Source: Microcystis aeruginosa LEGE 91341 (lineage in GTDB: Bacteria > Cyanobacteriota > Cyanobacteriia > Cyanobacteriales > Microcystaceae). From it: a stretch of 34,560 nt of DNA. Shown here in pieces: positions 1-8,275 of this stretch. Location of the stretch: assembly GCF_015206885.1 (NCBI RefSeq), contig NZ_JADEXY010000033.1:1-34560 (forward strand), in the 5' to 3' direction. The notes under the pieces were generated by a model. That model was given only the letters and a program-made list of their open reading frames with translations. It was not told where the DNA came from and did no database searches. The number at the start of each line of letters is the position of its first letter. The first letter of the stretch is position 1. The position numbers and the translations under genes are program-made.

Positions 1-130
1 GAGATGGGGAGTGGGGGAGATGGGGAGCTTTGTGTCAGTGATCAGTAAACAGTGAACTGACAACTCACATCTGATAACTGCTCACTGCTCACTGATAACT
101 GCTCACTGATAACTGCTCACTGATTACTGA
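1..130. repeat. G-rich repeat and heptamer array downstream of the stress-protein gene
   Basis: Positions 1-27 repeat a GGGGAGAT-like unit. From 72 to about 134 the sequence is nine consecutive heptamers, TGATAAC, TGCTCAC or TGATTAC variants, without a break in period. The array runs into the stop codon (131-133, minus strand) of the universal stress protein gene. This matches the short tandemly repeated repetitive (STRR) heptanucleotides known from cyanobacteria. No gene or tRNA is visible here. Confidence 0.85.
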
Positions 131-541
131 TTAAGGGATAATCAACACTGGACAGGGGGCAAGGTTAATAACTTTGGTGGTGACGCTTTCGGACACACCT
201 TCGCTGGTTAATCCTAAACCGCGACAACCCATAACAATCAGGTGAGCATTAATTTCATCGGCCACATCGCAGATGACAAAAGAGGGTATTCCCTCCCTTT
301 CAATCATTTCTGCCTTGACACCAGCTTGGGCGAAAATCGCTTGGGCCGATTGTAACAATCTATCCACCGCTTCGATCGAATTCATCTTATCGTCGGGGGC
401 AATTTCCCCGGTGGGTGTCGTTTCCACCACCGACAACAGCACCAAACGACTGTCAAAGATTTTGACTAATTCGATCACGCTACTGGTAGCGTCACGACTT
501 TCGCGGCTGTGGTCGATGGGAAATAAAATCGTCTCAAACAT
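131..541 (-). CDS. Universal stress protein (UspA family)
   Basis: A single-domain Usp protein of 136 residues. These are soluble nucleotide-binding proteins of the HUP/Rossmann-like fold; members that bind ATP may act in stress adaptation, but the role here is unknown. Seen: the N-terminal strand MFETILFPIDHS, and near the C-terminus the glycine-rich segment GCRGLGLTSEGVSES followed by APCPVLII, the usual family ending. The third glycine of the G-x2-G-x9-G pattern is replaced by Glu, so ATP binding is uncertain. An in-frame extension to 631 exists, but the ATG at 541 follows a GGAGAG Shine-Dalgarno sequence and starts exactly at the conserved domain. It is divergent from pgk, with a shared 163-bp upstream region. 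The stop codon lies inside a heptamer repeat array. Confidence 0.93.
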   Translation of the reverse strand: MFETILFPIDHSRESRDATSSVIELVKIFDSRLVLLSVVETTPTGEIAPDDKMNSIEAVDRLLQSAQAIFAQAGVKAEMIEREGIPSFVICDVADEINAHLIVMGCRGLGLTSEGVSESVTTKVINLAPCPVLIIP

Positions 542-689
542 AATTAGCAAGTCTCTCCAATCAAATTTTTCTGGGCAAATCGGTCTTGGAACTGCAAAAC
601 TGATCCCCAAATCTGAAATAATCTTTGTCAAAGTAATTGCCGCAAGTAGCGATACCCTGATTTAATCTTTATTGTACGGTAAGCAATCT

Positions 690-695
690 AGGAGG
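690..695 (+). promoter_or_regulatory. Shine-Dalgarno site that sets the pgk start
   Basis: AGGAGG lies 9 bp before GTG 705. It favours that GTG over the in-frame TTG at 672 and over the out-of-frame ATG at 698. Confidence 0.8.
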
Positions 696-704
696 TTATG
701 GGCT

Positions 705-1913
705 GTGCCAAAAAAAACAGTAGCGAATTTAACAGAGGCTGATTTAGCGGGCAAACGGGTCTTAGTCCGGGTCGATTTTAACGTTCCCATGGACAAAGCC
801 ACCGGGGCAATCAGCGATGATACCCGTATTCGGGCGGCACTACCAACTATTGAGGATTTAATCAAAAAAGGGGCTAAGGTTATTTTATGCAGCCACATGG
901 GTCGTCCCGACGGTCAAGTTAAAGAAAATTTGCGTCTGACCCCTGTAGCTAAACGTCTCTCGGAATTATTGGGACAAGAAGTAATCATGTGTCCCGATTG
1001 TATTGGTGAGGGAGTGACGGCAGCGATTAGTCAAATGTCTAACGGTCAAGTGGCCCTTTTAGAAAATCTGCGTTTCCACGGTGAAGAGGAGGCAAATGAC
1101 CCCGATTTTGCCAAAAAATTAGCCGCTAATGCCGATTTATACGTTAATGATGCTTTTGGTACCGCCCACCGCGCCCACGCTTCCACGGAAGGCGTTACCC
1201 ACTATCTCAGCCCCTCGGTGGCGGGTTATTTGATTGAAAAAGAGTTAAACTACCTACAAGCAGCTATTGAAACTCCCCAACGTCCCCTAGCGGCGATTAT
1301 CGGCGGTTCTAAGGTTTCTAGTAAAATTGGCGTGATCGAAACTTTATTGGAAAAGTGCGATAAACTGCTCATCGGCGGCGGTATGATCTTTACTTTCTAC
1401 AAGGCCCGCGGTTTAAGTGTTGGTAAGTCTTTGGTGGAAGAAGACAAACTAGAGTTAGCTAAATCCCTGGAAGCAAAAGCTAAAGAAAAAGGGGTGGAAT
1501 TCCTCCTTCCTACCGATGTGGTCTTAGCGGATAAATTCGATAAAGATGCCAATTCCCAAATCGTCAACGTCGAAAATATTCCCGATGGTTGGATGGGATT
1601 GGATATTGGACCTGAATCAGTTAAAGTTTTCCAAAAAGCTTTATCTAACTGTAAATCTGTCCTCTGGAATGGCCCGATGGGGGTGTTCGAGTTCGATAAA
1701 TTTGCGGCGGGTACAGATGCGATCGCTCACACTTTAGCCGATTTAACCGCTACGGGTACAACTACCATTATCGGTGGTGGTGACTCGGTAGCGGCGGTGG
1801 AAAAAGTGGGAGTGGCGGAAAAAATGAGCCATATTTCCACTGGTGGTGGCGCTAGTTTGGAATTACTCGAAGGTAAAGTTTTACCCGGTATTGCCGCTCT
1901 CGATGAGGCCTAA
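705..1913 (+). CDS. pgk: Phosphoglycerate kinase
   Basis: Phosphoglycerate kinase transfers phosphate between 1,3-bisphosphoglycerate and ADP in glycolysis, and runs in reverse to supply the Calvin cycle in cyanobacteria. At 402 residues it has normal length. Visible signatures: [12 protein letters not shown] near the N-terminus (substrate site), an HMGRPDG segment, [11 protein letters not shown] at the domain junction, NGPMGVFEF and the C-terminal [11 protein letters not shown] nucleotide-binding loop. The start is GTG at 705, placed by an AGGAGG sequence; the first residues (M)[13 protein letters not shown] match cyanobacterial Pgk. A hairpin with a T-run follows 26 bp after the stop. It appears monocistronic and is divergent from the stress-protein gene. 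Identity is very secure. Confidence 0.98.
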   Translation: MPKKTVANLTEADLAGKRVLVRVDFNVPMDKATGAISDDTRIRAALPTIEDLIKKGAKVILCSHMGRPDGQVKENLRLTPVAKRLSELLGQEVIMCPDCIGEGVTAAISQMSNGQVALLENLRFHGEEEANDPDFAKKLAANADLYVNDAFGTAHRAHASTEGVTHYLSPSVAGYLIEKELNYLQAAIETPQRPLAAIIGGSKVSSKIGVIETLLEKCDKLLIGGGMIFTFYKARGLSVGKSLVEEDKLELAKSLEAKAKEKGVEFLLPTDVVLADKFDKDANSQIVNVENIPDGWMGLDIGPESVKVFQKALSNCKSVLWNGPMGVFEFDKFAAGTDAIAHTLADLTATGTTTIIGGGDSVAAVEKVGVAEKMSHISTGGGASLELLEGKVLPGIAALDEA

Positions 1914-1939
1914 TTATCGCTAATATCTAAGGTTTAAAC

Positions 1940-1967
1940 AAGGTGGGTGCTGGCCTGCCTTTTTTTT
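1940..1967 (+). terminator. Rho-independent terminator after pgk
   Basis: AAGGTGGG (1940-1947) pairs with CCTGCCTT (1954-1961), an 8-bp stem with two wobble pairs around a 6-nt loop. A run of T to 1967 follows. Confidence 0.75.
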
Positions 1968-1973
1968 ATGAAT

Positions 1974-2016
1974 TAGGGAGTGGGGAGATGGGGAAGTGGG
2001 GAGATGGGGAGTGGGT
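1974..2016. repeat. GTGGGGAGATGGGGA-type repeat
   Basis: Repeats of GGGGAGATGGGGA and GTGGGGA occupy the pgk/Uma2 spacer. The same motif opens the window (1-27) and recurs in degraded form near 34440-34465. It is a dispersed intergenic repeat with no visible coding role. Confidence 0.7.
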
Positions 2017-2077
2017 TTTTCAAGTTGGATTGGAAGTTAATCATACCAGGACTTTTTCAACAAAAATAGTTGAGTCA

Positions 2078-2662
2078 TTAGGATACTTCAATCGCGGTAA
2101 AATCCACTCGCTGATATAAATCTGTCAGGGATATTTGAAAATCTAGAGAAAACAAAGTTAAAATCGCTTCTTGATCGTGATAATCCCGAAATGCCCAATG
2201 ATCGCCTCTTTTATGAAACTGTTCTATATAATAACCATATTGATCAATTAAAATATATTCTTCAAAACTATCAAGAGAACGGTAAAATTTAAACTTATCA
2301 CCCCGATTATAGTCTTGAGTAGATTTTGATAAAACCTCGATAATCACCTGTGGATTGGTAATCGTATCGGTGCGTCCTCTTTCAAGAATTGGTTCCCCTT
2401 TAACGATCATAATATCGGGATAGGTGTACATATTATAGGCGGGTATTGCCAAGCGTAGATCGTTGATAAATATATCGTAGGCTTGATTCTGGATAGTCAA
2501 GGGAAATCTTCTGTAAAAATTTCCCGCAATGCGATTATGGTTAGGAGTTCCCCCAGTCATAATAATAATTTCTCCATCTCGATACTCGTGTCTGTCGGTG
2601 GCAGTTTCCTCTAGTTGAAAGTATTCTGCGACTGTGTAGCGTTTCTCAGTGGTTGCGACCAT
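2078..2662 (-). CDS. Uma2 family (DUF820) restriction-endonuclease-like protein
   Basis: A 194-residue protein of the Uma2/DUF820 family, a PD-(D/E)xK-fold group strongly expanded in cyanobacteria with no established cellular role. Visible pattern: N-terminal YTVAEYFQLEE, then HEYRDGEII, and the catalytic-type core YPDIMIV followed about 30 residues later by PQVIIEVLSKST, with DKFKFYR just after. The Asp and Glu of the nuclease motif are present, and the Lys lies in the VLSKST segment, so an active nuclease is plausible. The start MVATTEKRYTV is typical. No toxin/antitoxin partner or methylase is adjacent, and repeats flank it on both sides. Family assignment is firm; function is not known. 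Confidence 0.9.
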   Translation of the reverse strand: MVATTEKRYTVAEYFQLEETATDRHEYRDGEIIIMTGGTPNHNRIAGNFYRRFPLTIQNQAYDIFINDLRLAIPAYNMYTYPDIMIVKGEPILERGRTDTITNPQVIIEVLSKSTQDYNRGDKFKFYRSLDSFEEYILIDQYGYYIEQFHKRGDHWAFRDYHDQEAILTLFSLDFQISLTDLYQRVDFTAIEVS

Positions 2663-2762
2663 ATTGCCCCCTTGAAAGCAAAGCTCTGTTTTTATGATAA
2701 CCTGTTTTCTGAAAAGGTAAGTAGCTGGTTATAAGTAGTCCTGCAAAATTAATTTCCTAGTC

Positions 2763-2818
<56 letters not shown>

Positions 2819-2954
2819 TATACAGCTATTAGGGATCGGATTTGAGTTTTCAGTTCACTGTTTACTCACAGCAGAAGTCTGACGGAGTAGTGGCTTAGAT
2901 GTGTAATTAATTGTGCTTATATACTTAATTAAATTAAAAATGGATTTTAGGTTC

Positions 2955-3011
2955 GATCCCCCCTGCCCTCCTTGATAAGGAGGGTGTCTGATAATTTTTA
3001 ACGCCTACCTA
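2955..3011 (-). repeat. Interspersed repeat, copy 1
   Basis: Read on the minus strand it contains GTAGGTAGGCGTTAAAAATT, then TCAGACACCCTCCTTATC and AAGGAGGGCAGGGGGGATC. The same order occurs on the plus strand at 25335-25440, where about 50 extra bases are inserted. It includes a small palindrome (CCTCCTTATCAAGGAGG). No coding function is seen. Confidence 0.8.
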
Positions 3012-3059
3012 CTTACAATTATCGGTTTTAATCAGGTGCTGACTGCTGTATAAATATCG

Positions 3060-3083
3060 AGAGACCTGGTTAACCAAGTCTCT
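3060..3083 (-). terminator. Hairpin downstream of opcA
   Basis: A near-perfect 24-bp palindrome, AGAGACCTGGTTAACCAAGTCTCT with one imperfect pair, lies 32 bp past the opcA stop. There is no T-run, so it may be an mRNA-end or processing hairpin rather than a classical terminator. Confidence 0.4.
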
Positions 3084-3115
3084 TCAAAGTGGGTTAGATT
3101 ATTGTTGCTAATTTG

Positions 3116-4471
3116 CTAGTCTGGTTGGGATAATTTGAGGATAGCACCGGTGACTTTCATGCTTTCTTGATAAAGCACATCTTGGCCCCAACGCTGTAAC
3201 TGTTTACCTAGTAGAGTTTCTGTTTTTTGGTCTTCCAGATGGGACACTTGTTCAATGCGGCAAGATTGGGCCCCTCCCGAAGCTTCCATCCGCATACAGC
3301 CGGTAGTTCCCGAACAAATTACCGTACAACAATCGGCGTGAAGATTAGTAGAACTGAGTTTAATACTAATCAGATCCCCTTGTATCTCACCCCAATCGGC
3401 CACGGGAACACCGGCTAATTCCGCCTCAATTAAACGCTGGTCTTGACCGAGGAAACTAATCCGATGAATAGCGTAATCTCCCGACTGGTGAGTATATCCC
3501 ACCGGTCGCCATTGTAACCGGCTGGCCATCCAACCGAGGAACATAAAAGCTTGACAAGGATTGCCCTTTTCGTAATCAATAGTGATGCGATCGACTTCCA
3601 GAATAGCATCCCGGCGCTCTGGCGGATCAAAAGCCTCGGCGGTTAGTTCTTGCCAAGGAGCGAGACGACTCCAGTTCAGGTCAGCTAATGGTACATCTGT
3701 TGCTAATAAATCCCCCACCTGCAGCAGTTCCGTTTCCGGTTCCCGAAAAGTGCTGGAATCGACGATAATCGTATCACACTGACTGGCCAGACGCTTAAAT
3801 AGTCCATATTCGCCATCGGGACTGGCTTTCCACCAGAGAAATTTGGGCAAACTGGGAATAGTTAACTCGGAAATAATGCCGCCAATTCGTTCCAAAGCTT
3901 CCGCTGTACCGCTTAAAGTGACGTATTCACAGCAAACTAAAGTGTTCTGACTACGTTTGTTAACGGGACAATAGGCAGAAACGGAGGCTTTCACCCCTTC
4001 ATCGGCCTCGGCAGTGGGACAGAGGGTAATAATGCGACAGGGATTGGAAGCGGCGATCGCATCTGCCACCCCAATCGCATCCAAATCGGCGGCGTACTGA
4101 CGATGATTAGCCCCATCCTCGGCGTTTTTTTCTGCTTCCCAAGCCGCCCTTAACTGGGCGACAAATTCATCGCTAGAAAGCCCAGTTACTTCTAGTCCTA
4201 GGTCCTTCTGGGCGACTTTGATGGCGGCGTGGGTCCGCGGACCGGCAATACCATCAATCGGGCCGGTGTAATAGCCGAGAAGGGTTAACAATTCCTGTAC
4301 CGCATCGGGTTCATAGACAATAAAGCTAAAGGTGGTGGCCCGGGTGGCGGCCATACCATCCTCATTATTATTATAGGATTGCCAGATATCGCGCAGTTCC
4401 TGCTCGATCACATCGATGGAAACATCTTTCGGTGCTTGCAGGGAGACAATGGGGGGGCTTTGGGTAGTCAT
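3116..4471 (-). CDS. opcA: Glucose-6-phosphate dehydrogenase assembly protein OpcA
   Basis: OpcA is the cytosolic partner that promotes assembly and activation of glucose-6-phosphate dehydrogenase (Zwf) in cyanobacteria; its gene usually follows zwf. This copy has 451 residues. Residues ~55-110 (EPDAVQELLTLLGYYTG, then DGIAGPRTHAAIK) resemble a peptidoglycan-binding-type helical repeat. The OpcA body follows, with PKFLWWKASPDGEYGLFKRL and a Cys-rich C-terminal segment (ADCCTVICSGTTGCMRME). The start MTTQSPPIVSL is chosen because no upstream alternative exists. No Shine-Dalgarno sequence is visible, and two TCAGTTA heptamers abut the start codon. A C7 homopolymer covers codons 5-7. It is separated from zwf by about 0.7 kb of inserted material, so it may need its own promoter. 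Confidence 0.93.
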   Translation of the reverse strand: MTTQSPPIVSLQAPKDVSIDVIEQELRDIWQSYNNNEDGMAATRATTFSFIVYEPDAVQELLTLLGYYTGPIDGIAGPRTHAAIKVAQKDLGLEVTGLSSDEFVAQLRAAWEAEKNAEDGANHRQYAADLDAIGVADAIAASNPCRIITLCPTAEADEGVKASVSAYCPVNKRSQNTLVCCEYVTLSGTAEALERIGGIISELTIPSLPKFLWWKASPDGEYGLFKRLASQCDTIIVDSSTFREPETELLQVGDLLATDVPLADLNWSRLAPWQELTAEAFDPPERRDAILEVDRITIDYEKGNPCQAFMFLGWMASRLQWRPVGYTHQSGDYAIHRISFLGQDQRLIEAELAGVPVADWGEIQGDLISIKLSSTNLHADCCTVICSGTTGCMRMEASGGAQSCRIEQVSHLEDQKTETLLGKQLQRWGQDVLYQESMKVTGAILKLSQPD

Positions 4472-4600
<129 letters not shown>

Positions 4601-4602
4601 AC

Positions 4603-4704
4603 CTAGCGTACCTGGAAGCAGAACCCTTTGCGTTCGTCTGTCTCCTGCACTTTTTGGGCTAAAAAAGTACCAAAACCGTTTTCTAGTAAGGCTTCCAGTA
4701 ATTT
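4603..4704 (-). pseudogene. Possible 33-codon coding remnant, C-terminal end of an unknown protein
   Basis: On the minus strand 33 sense codons run from 4704 to a TAG at 4603-4605. They translate to KLLEALLENGFGTFLAQKVQ, then ETDERKGFCFQVR. Composition and codon choice look like a true gene end, but the frame is preceded at once by TGA (4705-4707) and a further stop, and there is no start codon. It could be the 3' end of a gene eroded or displaced when the repeats and the four-helix-bundle gene arrived between zwf and opcA. I do not recognise the parent family. A chance open stretch is still possible. Confidence 0.3.
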
Positions 4705-4764
4705 TCAGCCAGCCCTATTTATCTATCAGCTTTGTCAGGAGACTCCGGGACTCCGAGTTAGGAG

Positions 4765-5136
4765 TTAGGAGTTAAGCTTCTGCTGAATGGCTTTAGTGTA
4801 GGATTCTAGAAGTTTACTTGTATCTTCTAAGTGAAGCATTAAGGTAGTGCTGTCACCATATCCTAGATCTTGAGCAAGAATTAGATAATATCGGCATTCT
4901 TCAAGAGAGCCTTGTGCTATATTCAGCAGTCTGACCTTATCGGCCAAGCCTTTGCGTTTAAAGCCTTCGGAAACATTTGCGGGAATAGAAACGGCTGCTC
5001 TCCTCAACTGGGAGGTTAAACCATATATTTCCGCAGAGGGAAAATTGCCGCTAAAACGATAGGCTAAAAGAACAAATTGATGAGCCTTTTGCCAAACCAG
5101 TAAATCGGTGAAGCTTTTCGCAGGTTCTTTGTTCAT
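4765..5136 (-). CDS. Four helix bundle protein (S23 / 23S rRNA intervening-sequence family)
   Basis: A small helical protein of 123 residues in the family first described from intervening sequences of bacterial 23S rRNA genes and common as solo genes in cyanobacteria; the molecular function is unknown. Signature: FTDLLVWQKAHQFVLLAYRF, then YGLTSQLRRAAVSIPANVSEGFKR, then SLEECRYYLILAQDLGY. There are two adjacent ATGs (5139 and 5136). AGGAG at 5142-5146 sits 2 nt from the first and 5 nt from the second, so I prefer 5136. That ribosome site belongs to a GGAGTCA-like heptamer repeat, and the last codons and TAA come from a GGAGTTA array (about 4756-4775). It interrupts the zwf-opcA neighbourhood and looks like a mobile cargo insertion. 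Confidence 0.88.
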   Translation of the reverse strand: MNKEPAKSFTDLLVWQKAHQFVLLAYRFSGNFPSAEIYGLTSQLRRAAVSIPANVSEGFKRKGLADKVRLLNIAQGSLEECRYYLILAQDLGYGDSTTLMLHLEDTSKLLESYTKAIQQKLNS

Positions 5137-5182
5137 CATTTCTCCTGACTACTGACTCCTTAATTCCGAGACTCCTGAAAGA

Positions 5183-6712
5183 TTAGAGTCGTCGCCAACG
5201 ACGGCCATCGCGGTTAAGGAGAAATTCCGCTTCTGTGGGTTCCCAGGTACCCGCTTCGTATTGGGGTACGGAGGCGGGATCTGCGGGAGCGTCCCAAGCG
5301 GCGAGAGCGGGAGTAACGATGCGCCATGCTTCTTCTACCTCGTCAGAACGGGTAAATAGAGTTTGATCTCCTAGCATAGCGTCTAAAAGTAGGCGATTAT
5401 AGGCATCGGCGCTGGTGACACCGAAGGAGGAACCATAGCTAAAGTCCATTTCTACCGTGCGCGTGCGTAATTCCGACCCCGGCATTTTCGCCTCAAAACG
5501 GAGGGCAATACCTTCGTTAGGCTGAATCCGCATACTGAGTACATTTGCATTAGTTTGTTGGGCTGCCGATTGGAAGATTAATAACGGCACATGGCGGAAT
5601 TGAATGGCAATCTCGGAAACTTTTTTGGGCAGACGTTTACCGGTACGCAGATAGAAGGGGACACCCTGCCAACGCCAGTTATCTACCATTAATTTCATGG
5701 CCACGTAGGTGGGAGTGGTCGATTCGGGATTAACCCCCGGTTCTTGCCGATAGCCCGGAATGGGTTTTCCTTTCATCCAACCGGCTTTATACTGGCCGCG
5801 GATGGCGGATTTTTCTAGGTTATTAATATCGGCCAGGTGAGTCGCTTGTAGGACTTTGACTTTTTCGCCGCGGACACTATCAGCGTTAATAGCGTTGGGT
5901 GCTTCCATCGCCGTCAAGCAGAATAACTGCATCAGGTGATTTTGCACCATATCCCGCAAAGCCCCCGATTTTTCGTAATATCCGGCCCGCTCCTCCACTC
6001 CCACGGTTTCGGCCACGGTAATCTGGACGTGATCGATAAATTGACGATTCCAGAGGGGTTCAAAGATGGCGTTAGCAAATCGGAACACCAATAAGTTTTG
6101 GACGGTTTCCTTGCCTAAATAGTGGTCAATGCGATAAACTTGGTTCTCCTGACAAACCTCTTGTACGACTCGATTGAGAACTTGGGCAGAACTGAGGTCT
6201 TTGCCAAAGGGTTTTTCGATCACTAACCGGTGTTTAATTGGGTCTTTCAGCATTCCGGCCGCGCCGAGGTTTTTAAGACCGGGGGGAAAGAAATTAGGAG
6301 AAACCGCTAGATAAAAGACTCGATTGCCGCGGGTTCCCCGGATTCCGTCCAATTCTTCCAGAAAGACTTTCATTTTGGCGTAACTTTCCGGATCGTCCAT
6401 GTTGCCGGGGAAATAGTACAACCCTTGGGCGAAGTCTTGCCAATATTCCTCACTCCCGATCCCGTCGGAAAATTCTTCGATGCCTTGGCGCATCTGTTGG
6501 CGAAAATAATCATGACTCCACTCTCGGCGCGCTGTACCGACGATGGTTAATTCGGCCGGCAGTCGTCTTTCCCGTTTCAGTTGATAGAGGGCAGGAACCA
6601 GTTTTCTTTGGGTTAAGTCTCCTGATGCCCCAAAAATGACTAAGATTAAGGGTTCTGGGGTTCTTTCTTGTCGCAATCCCACTCGGAGAGGATTTTCGAG
6701 CAGCTTTACCAT
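5183..6712 (-). CDS. zwf: Glucose-6-phosphate 1-dehydrogenase
   Basis: Zwf oxidises glucose-6-phosphate with NADP+ to 6-phosphogluconolactone, the entry step of the oxidative pentose phosphate pathway, which supplies NADPH in darkness. The protein has 509 residues, normal length. Seen: the coenzyme fingerprint [11 protein letters not shown] at about 28-38 and the active-site signature RIDHYLGKE at about 191-199, with later family motifs [30 protein letters not shown] and [10 protein letters not shown]. Known cyanobacterial Zwf is redox-controlled and stimulated by OpcA; several Cys are present here, but I cannot assign the regulatory pair. Upstream lies a 360-bp spacer with repeats and strong hairpins. 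Downstream, 46 bp away, is the four-helix-bundle gene and then opcA. Confidence 0.98.
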   Translation of the reverse strand: MVKLLENPLRVGLRQERTPEPLILVIFGASGDLTQRKLVPALYQLKRERRLPAELTIVGTARREWSHDYFRQQMRQGIEEFSDGIGSEEYWQDFAQGLYYFPGNMDDPESYAKMKVFLEELDGIRGTRGNRVFYLAVSPNFFPPGLKNLGAAGMLKDPIKHRLVIEKPFGKDLSSAQVLNRVVQEVCQENQVYRIDHYLGKETVQNLLVFRFANAIFEPLWNRQFIDHVQITVAETVGVEERAGYYEKSGALRDMVQNHLMQLFCLTAMEAPNAINADSVRGEKVKVLQATHLADINNLEKSAIRGQYKAGWMKGKPIPGYRQEPGVNPESTTPTYVAMKLMVDNWRWQGVPFYLRTGKRLPKKVSEIAIQFRHVPLLIFQSAAQQTNANVLSMRIQPNEGIALRFEAKMPGSELRTRTVEMDFSYGSSFGVTSADAYNRLLLDAMLGDQTLFTRSDEVEEAWRIVTPALAAWDAPADPASVPQYEAGTWEPTEAEFLLNRDGRRWRRL

Positions 6713-6797
6713 AGGATTTTGTCTAGCCGAGGTGCATTATTTTCCAGTCTAGCGAGAATACTCGACGGCATACCTAAAGTAAAAATTAATAACCACA

Positions 6798-6846
6798 ATC
6801 AGTGATCAGTAATCAGTAATCAGTAATCAGTGATCAGTGATCACTG
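6798..6846. repeat. ATCAGTR heptamer array
   Basis: Seven consecutive 7-bp units: ATCAGTG, ATCAGTA (3x), ATCAGTG (2x), ATCACTG. STRR type. Confidence 0.88.
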
Positions 6847-6907
6847 ATCATACTAAATCTGGTTATTAAAGACTGATTATTTATTCCTCCTTTTGCATGA
6901 GTGCCTA

Positions 6908-7010
6908 GGCCTTTTTGAAATCAAAAAGTTCCAGGCCCGGGAGTGGTCGGGGGCAAAATTCAGGGAAAAAGTCCCTGAATTTTAGGTAATTGACCACCCA
7001 AAAATGGGTG
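6908..7010. other. Cluster of nested inverted repeats
   Basis: CTTTTTGA (6911-6918) pairs with TCAAAAAG (6921-6928). AAAATTCAGGGA (6955-6966) pairs perfectly with TCCCTGAATTTT (6972-6983) over a 5-nt loop. GTGGTC (6943-6948) pairs with GACCAC (6992-6997), enclosing that hairpin, and CACCC/GGGTG flank AAAAAT (6995-7010). On the minus strand the 12-bp stem ends in TTTT and may terminate the SLH gene transcript; the whole may also be a small non-autonomous element. Confidence 0.6.
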
Positions 7011-7072
7011 AAACCCCACACCCTACCCCTAGGAAAAACTTTTTGCCGCAAACCCTGATTGAGGAGAAGCCC

Positions 7073-8275
7073 TTATTTTTTGGCGGTTTTAACACAATCG
7101 AGGGTACGGACGATGGCGGCTGCCGCGTAGTTACGACGGGTGGGATCATTTGGTACAAAAGCACTACCCTGCTCGTTTAAGGGAGAGGCCACAGCGCAAA
7201 ATCCCGACATCTGGGTAATTAAACCAGCGGCCCAATGACCAGAAGTATCGGAAAAATTGGCGGGGGTTTTAGTTTGGGCCAAATCGGGGGCTTGTTTTTG
7301 CTGAGTTTTCAGGTAGGTAGCGGCCTGTTTGAGAATCGCCATCAATTCGGCCCTAGTGATGGGGTCGCCCGGACGGAATTCGCCGTTAGCTTTGCCGGCA
7401 ACAATACCATTAGCCCGGGCCCATTGGATTTTTTTGGCACTCCAGCGCGTCGCTTCTACGTCGTTAAAACTGCCGCTGCCAGGGGGAATCTCTTCTAGGT
7501 TAATTTTGGTGACAGTTCCCATCCCCTCAATAATCATCGAGATGAATTGTTCCCTAGTAACGGGATTTTCGGGGCGGAAGGTGTTATCTTCTTTAAAACC
7601 AGCCACTACCCCAAGGGCGATCGCTTTTTCGATCTCAGTTTTATAGATATCGCCGCTAATATCCTGAAAACTGGCCCCGGAAGTGGGGGGGAGAGTGGGG
7701 GGAGGAGTGGTTTCGCTGATAGGAGGTCTGCCAGCGATCGCGAGAACTTCCGTTTCTTTGCCGCTAAAGTAGAAGTGGCCTAAACTTTTGCCTTCAAAGG
7801 TACGACGGCTAAATCTCCAACCCGGTTCGAGGATAATTTTCATAAATCCTGTTTGCATTCCTCGGGTTCTTCCCACCACTAATTCCGGTCTGCGGGCATC
7901 CCGGGGAGTTCCCACTAAGTATAATTCGCCATTGCGTTCCACAATACGCAGGATGTAATCTAGCCCAAAATCCCGGCCATCGAGACGGATAGAATAACCA
8001 TTACTATCGGTGGCGCGGCGACAAATGCCGGTAAAGTCAAAGTTGAGGAGCAACGGGTCGATCATGACGGGATTTGAGCCGCTTTCACTCCAACACTTCT
8101 GTTTTCCCTGAATTTGTTCCAATACTAGGAGGTCAAATTTATTACCTCCGTAGGGACGAGCGATCGCTACTACCTGGGTCTGCTCGATGTCCTGTTCGTC
8201 AAAGTTGGCCGCTGGTGTGGCAGTTATGCCCAAGGTCATTAGGGCGGTTAGGGCGATCGATAATCTGGCTTTCAT
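7073..8275 (-). CDS. Exported DUF3747 and S-layer-homology (SLH) domain protein
   Basis: A 400-residue envelope protein. Residues 1-23 form a signal peptide (MKARLSIALTALMTLGITATPAA, cleavage probably after that). Residues ~24-180 resemble the cyanobacterial DUF3747 domain (FDEQDIEQTQVVAIARPYG, later SGICRR-like Cys and DGRDFGLDYILRIVERNGELYLVG). After a Pro/Thr linker come three SLH repeats: FQDISGDIYKTEIEKAIALG, FNDVEATRWSAKKIQWARAN and FSDTSGHWAAGLITQMSG. SLH repeats bind cell-wall polymer, so the protein is probably anchored to peptidoglycan in the periplasm. The DUF3747 function is unknown. It is monocistronic; the HIP1 palindrome GCGATCGC occurs more than once inside. Confidence 0.9.
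   Translation of the reverse strand: MKARLSIALTALMTLGITATPAANFDEQDIEQTQVVAIARPYGGNKFDLLVLEQIQGKQKCWSESGSNPVMIDPLLLNFDFTGICRRATDSNGYSIRLDGRDFGLDYILRIVERNGELYLVGTPRDARRPELVVGRTRGMQTGFMKIILEPGWRFSRRTFEGKSLGHFYFSGKETEVLAIAGRPPISETTPPPTLPPTSGASFQDISGDIYKTEIEKAIALGVVAGFKEDNTFRPENPVTREQFISMIIEGMGTVTKINLEEIPPGSGSFNDVEATRWSAKKIQWARANGIVAGKANGEFRPGDPITRAELMAILKQAATYLKTQQKQAPDLAQTKTPANFSDTSGHWAAGLITQMSGFCAVASPLNEQGSAFVPNDPTRRNYAAAAIVRTLDCVKTAKK

Larger units (their letters stand above)
6713..7072. other. 360-bp spacer with heptamers, interspersed repeat and strong hairpins
   Basis: This is the zwf upstream region and also the 3' flank of the SLH protein gene. It contains seven ATCAGTA/ATCAGTG heptamers (6798-6846), a 31-bp repeat (6850-6880) shared with 31969-31999, stacked hairpins (6908-7010), and a 21-bp unit at 7036-7056 inverted relative to 4490-4510. 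I see no coding frame. No confident zwf promoter can be marked. Confidence 0.75.

Noticed and set aside
542-631. Longer start of the universal stress protein
   Set aside because: The extension precedes the conserved first strand and lacks the GGAGAG site that serves ATG 541.
2078-2662. Uma2 gene as part of a restriction or toxin system
   Set aside because: There is no methylase, specificity subunit or antitoxin next to it. Solo Uma2 genes are common in cyanobacteria.
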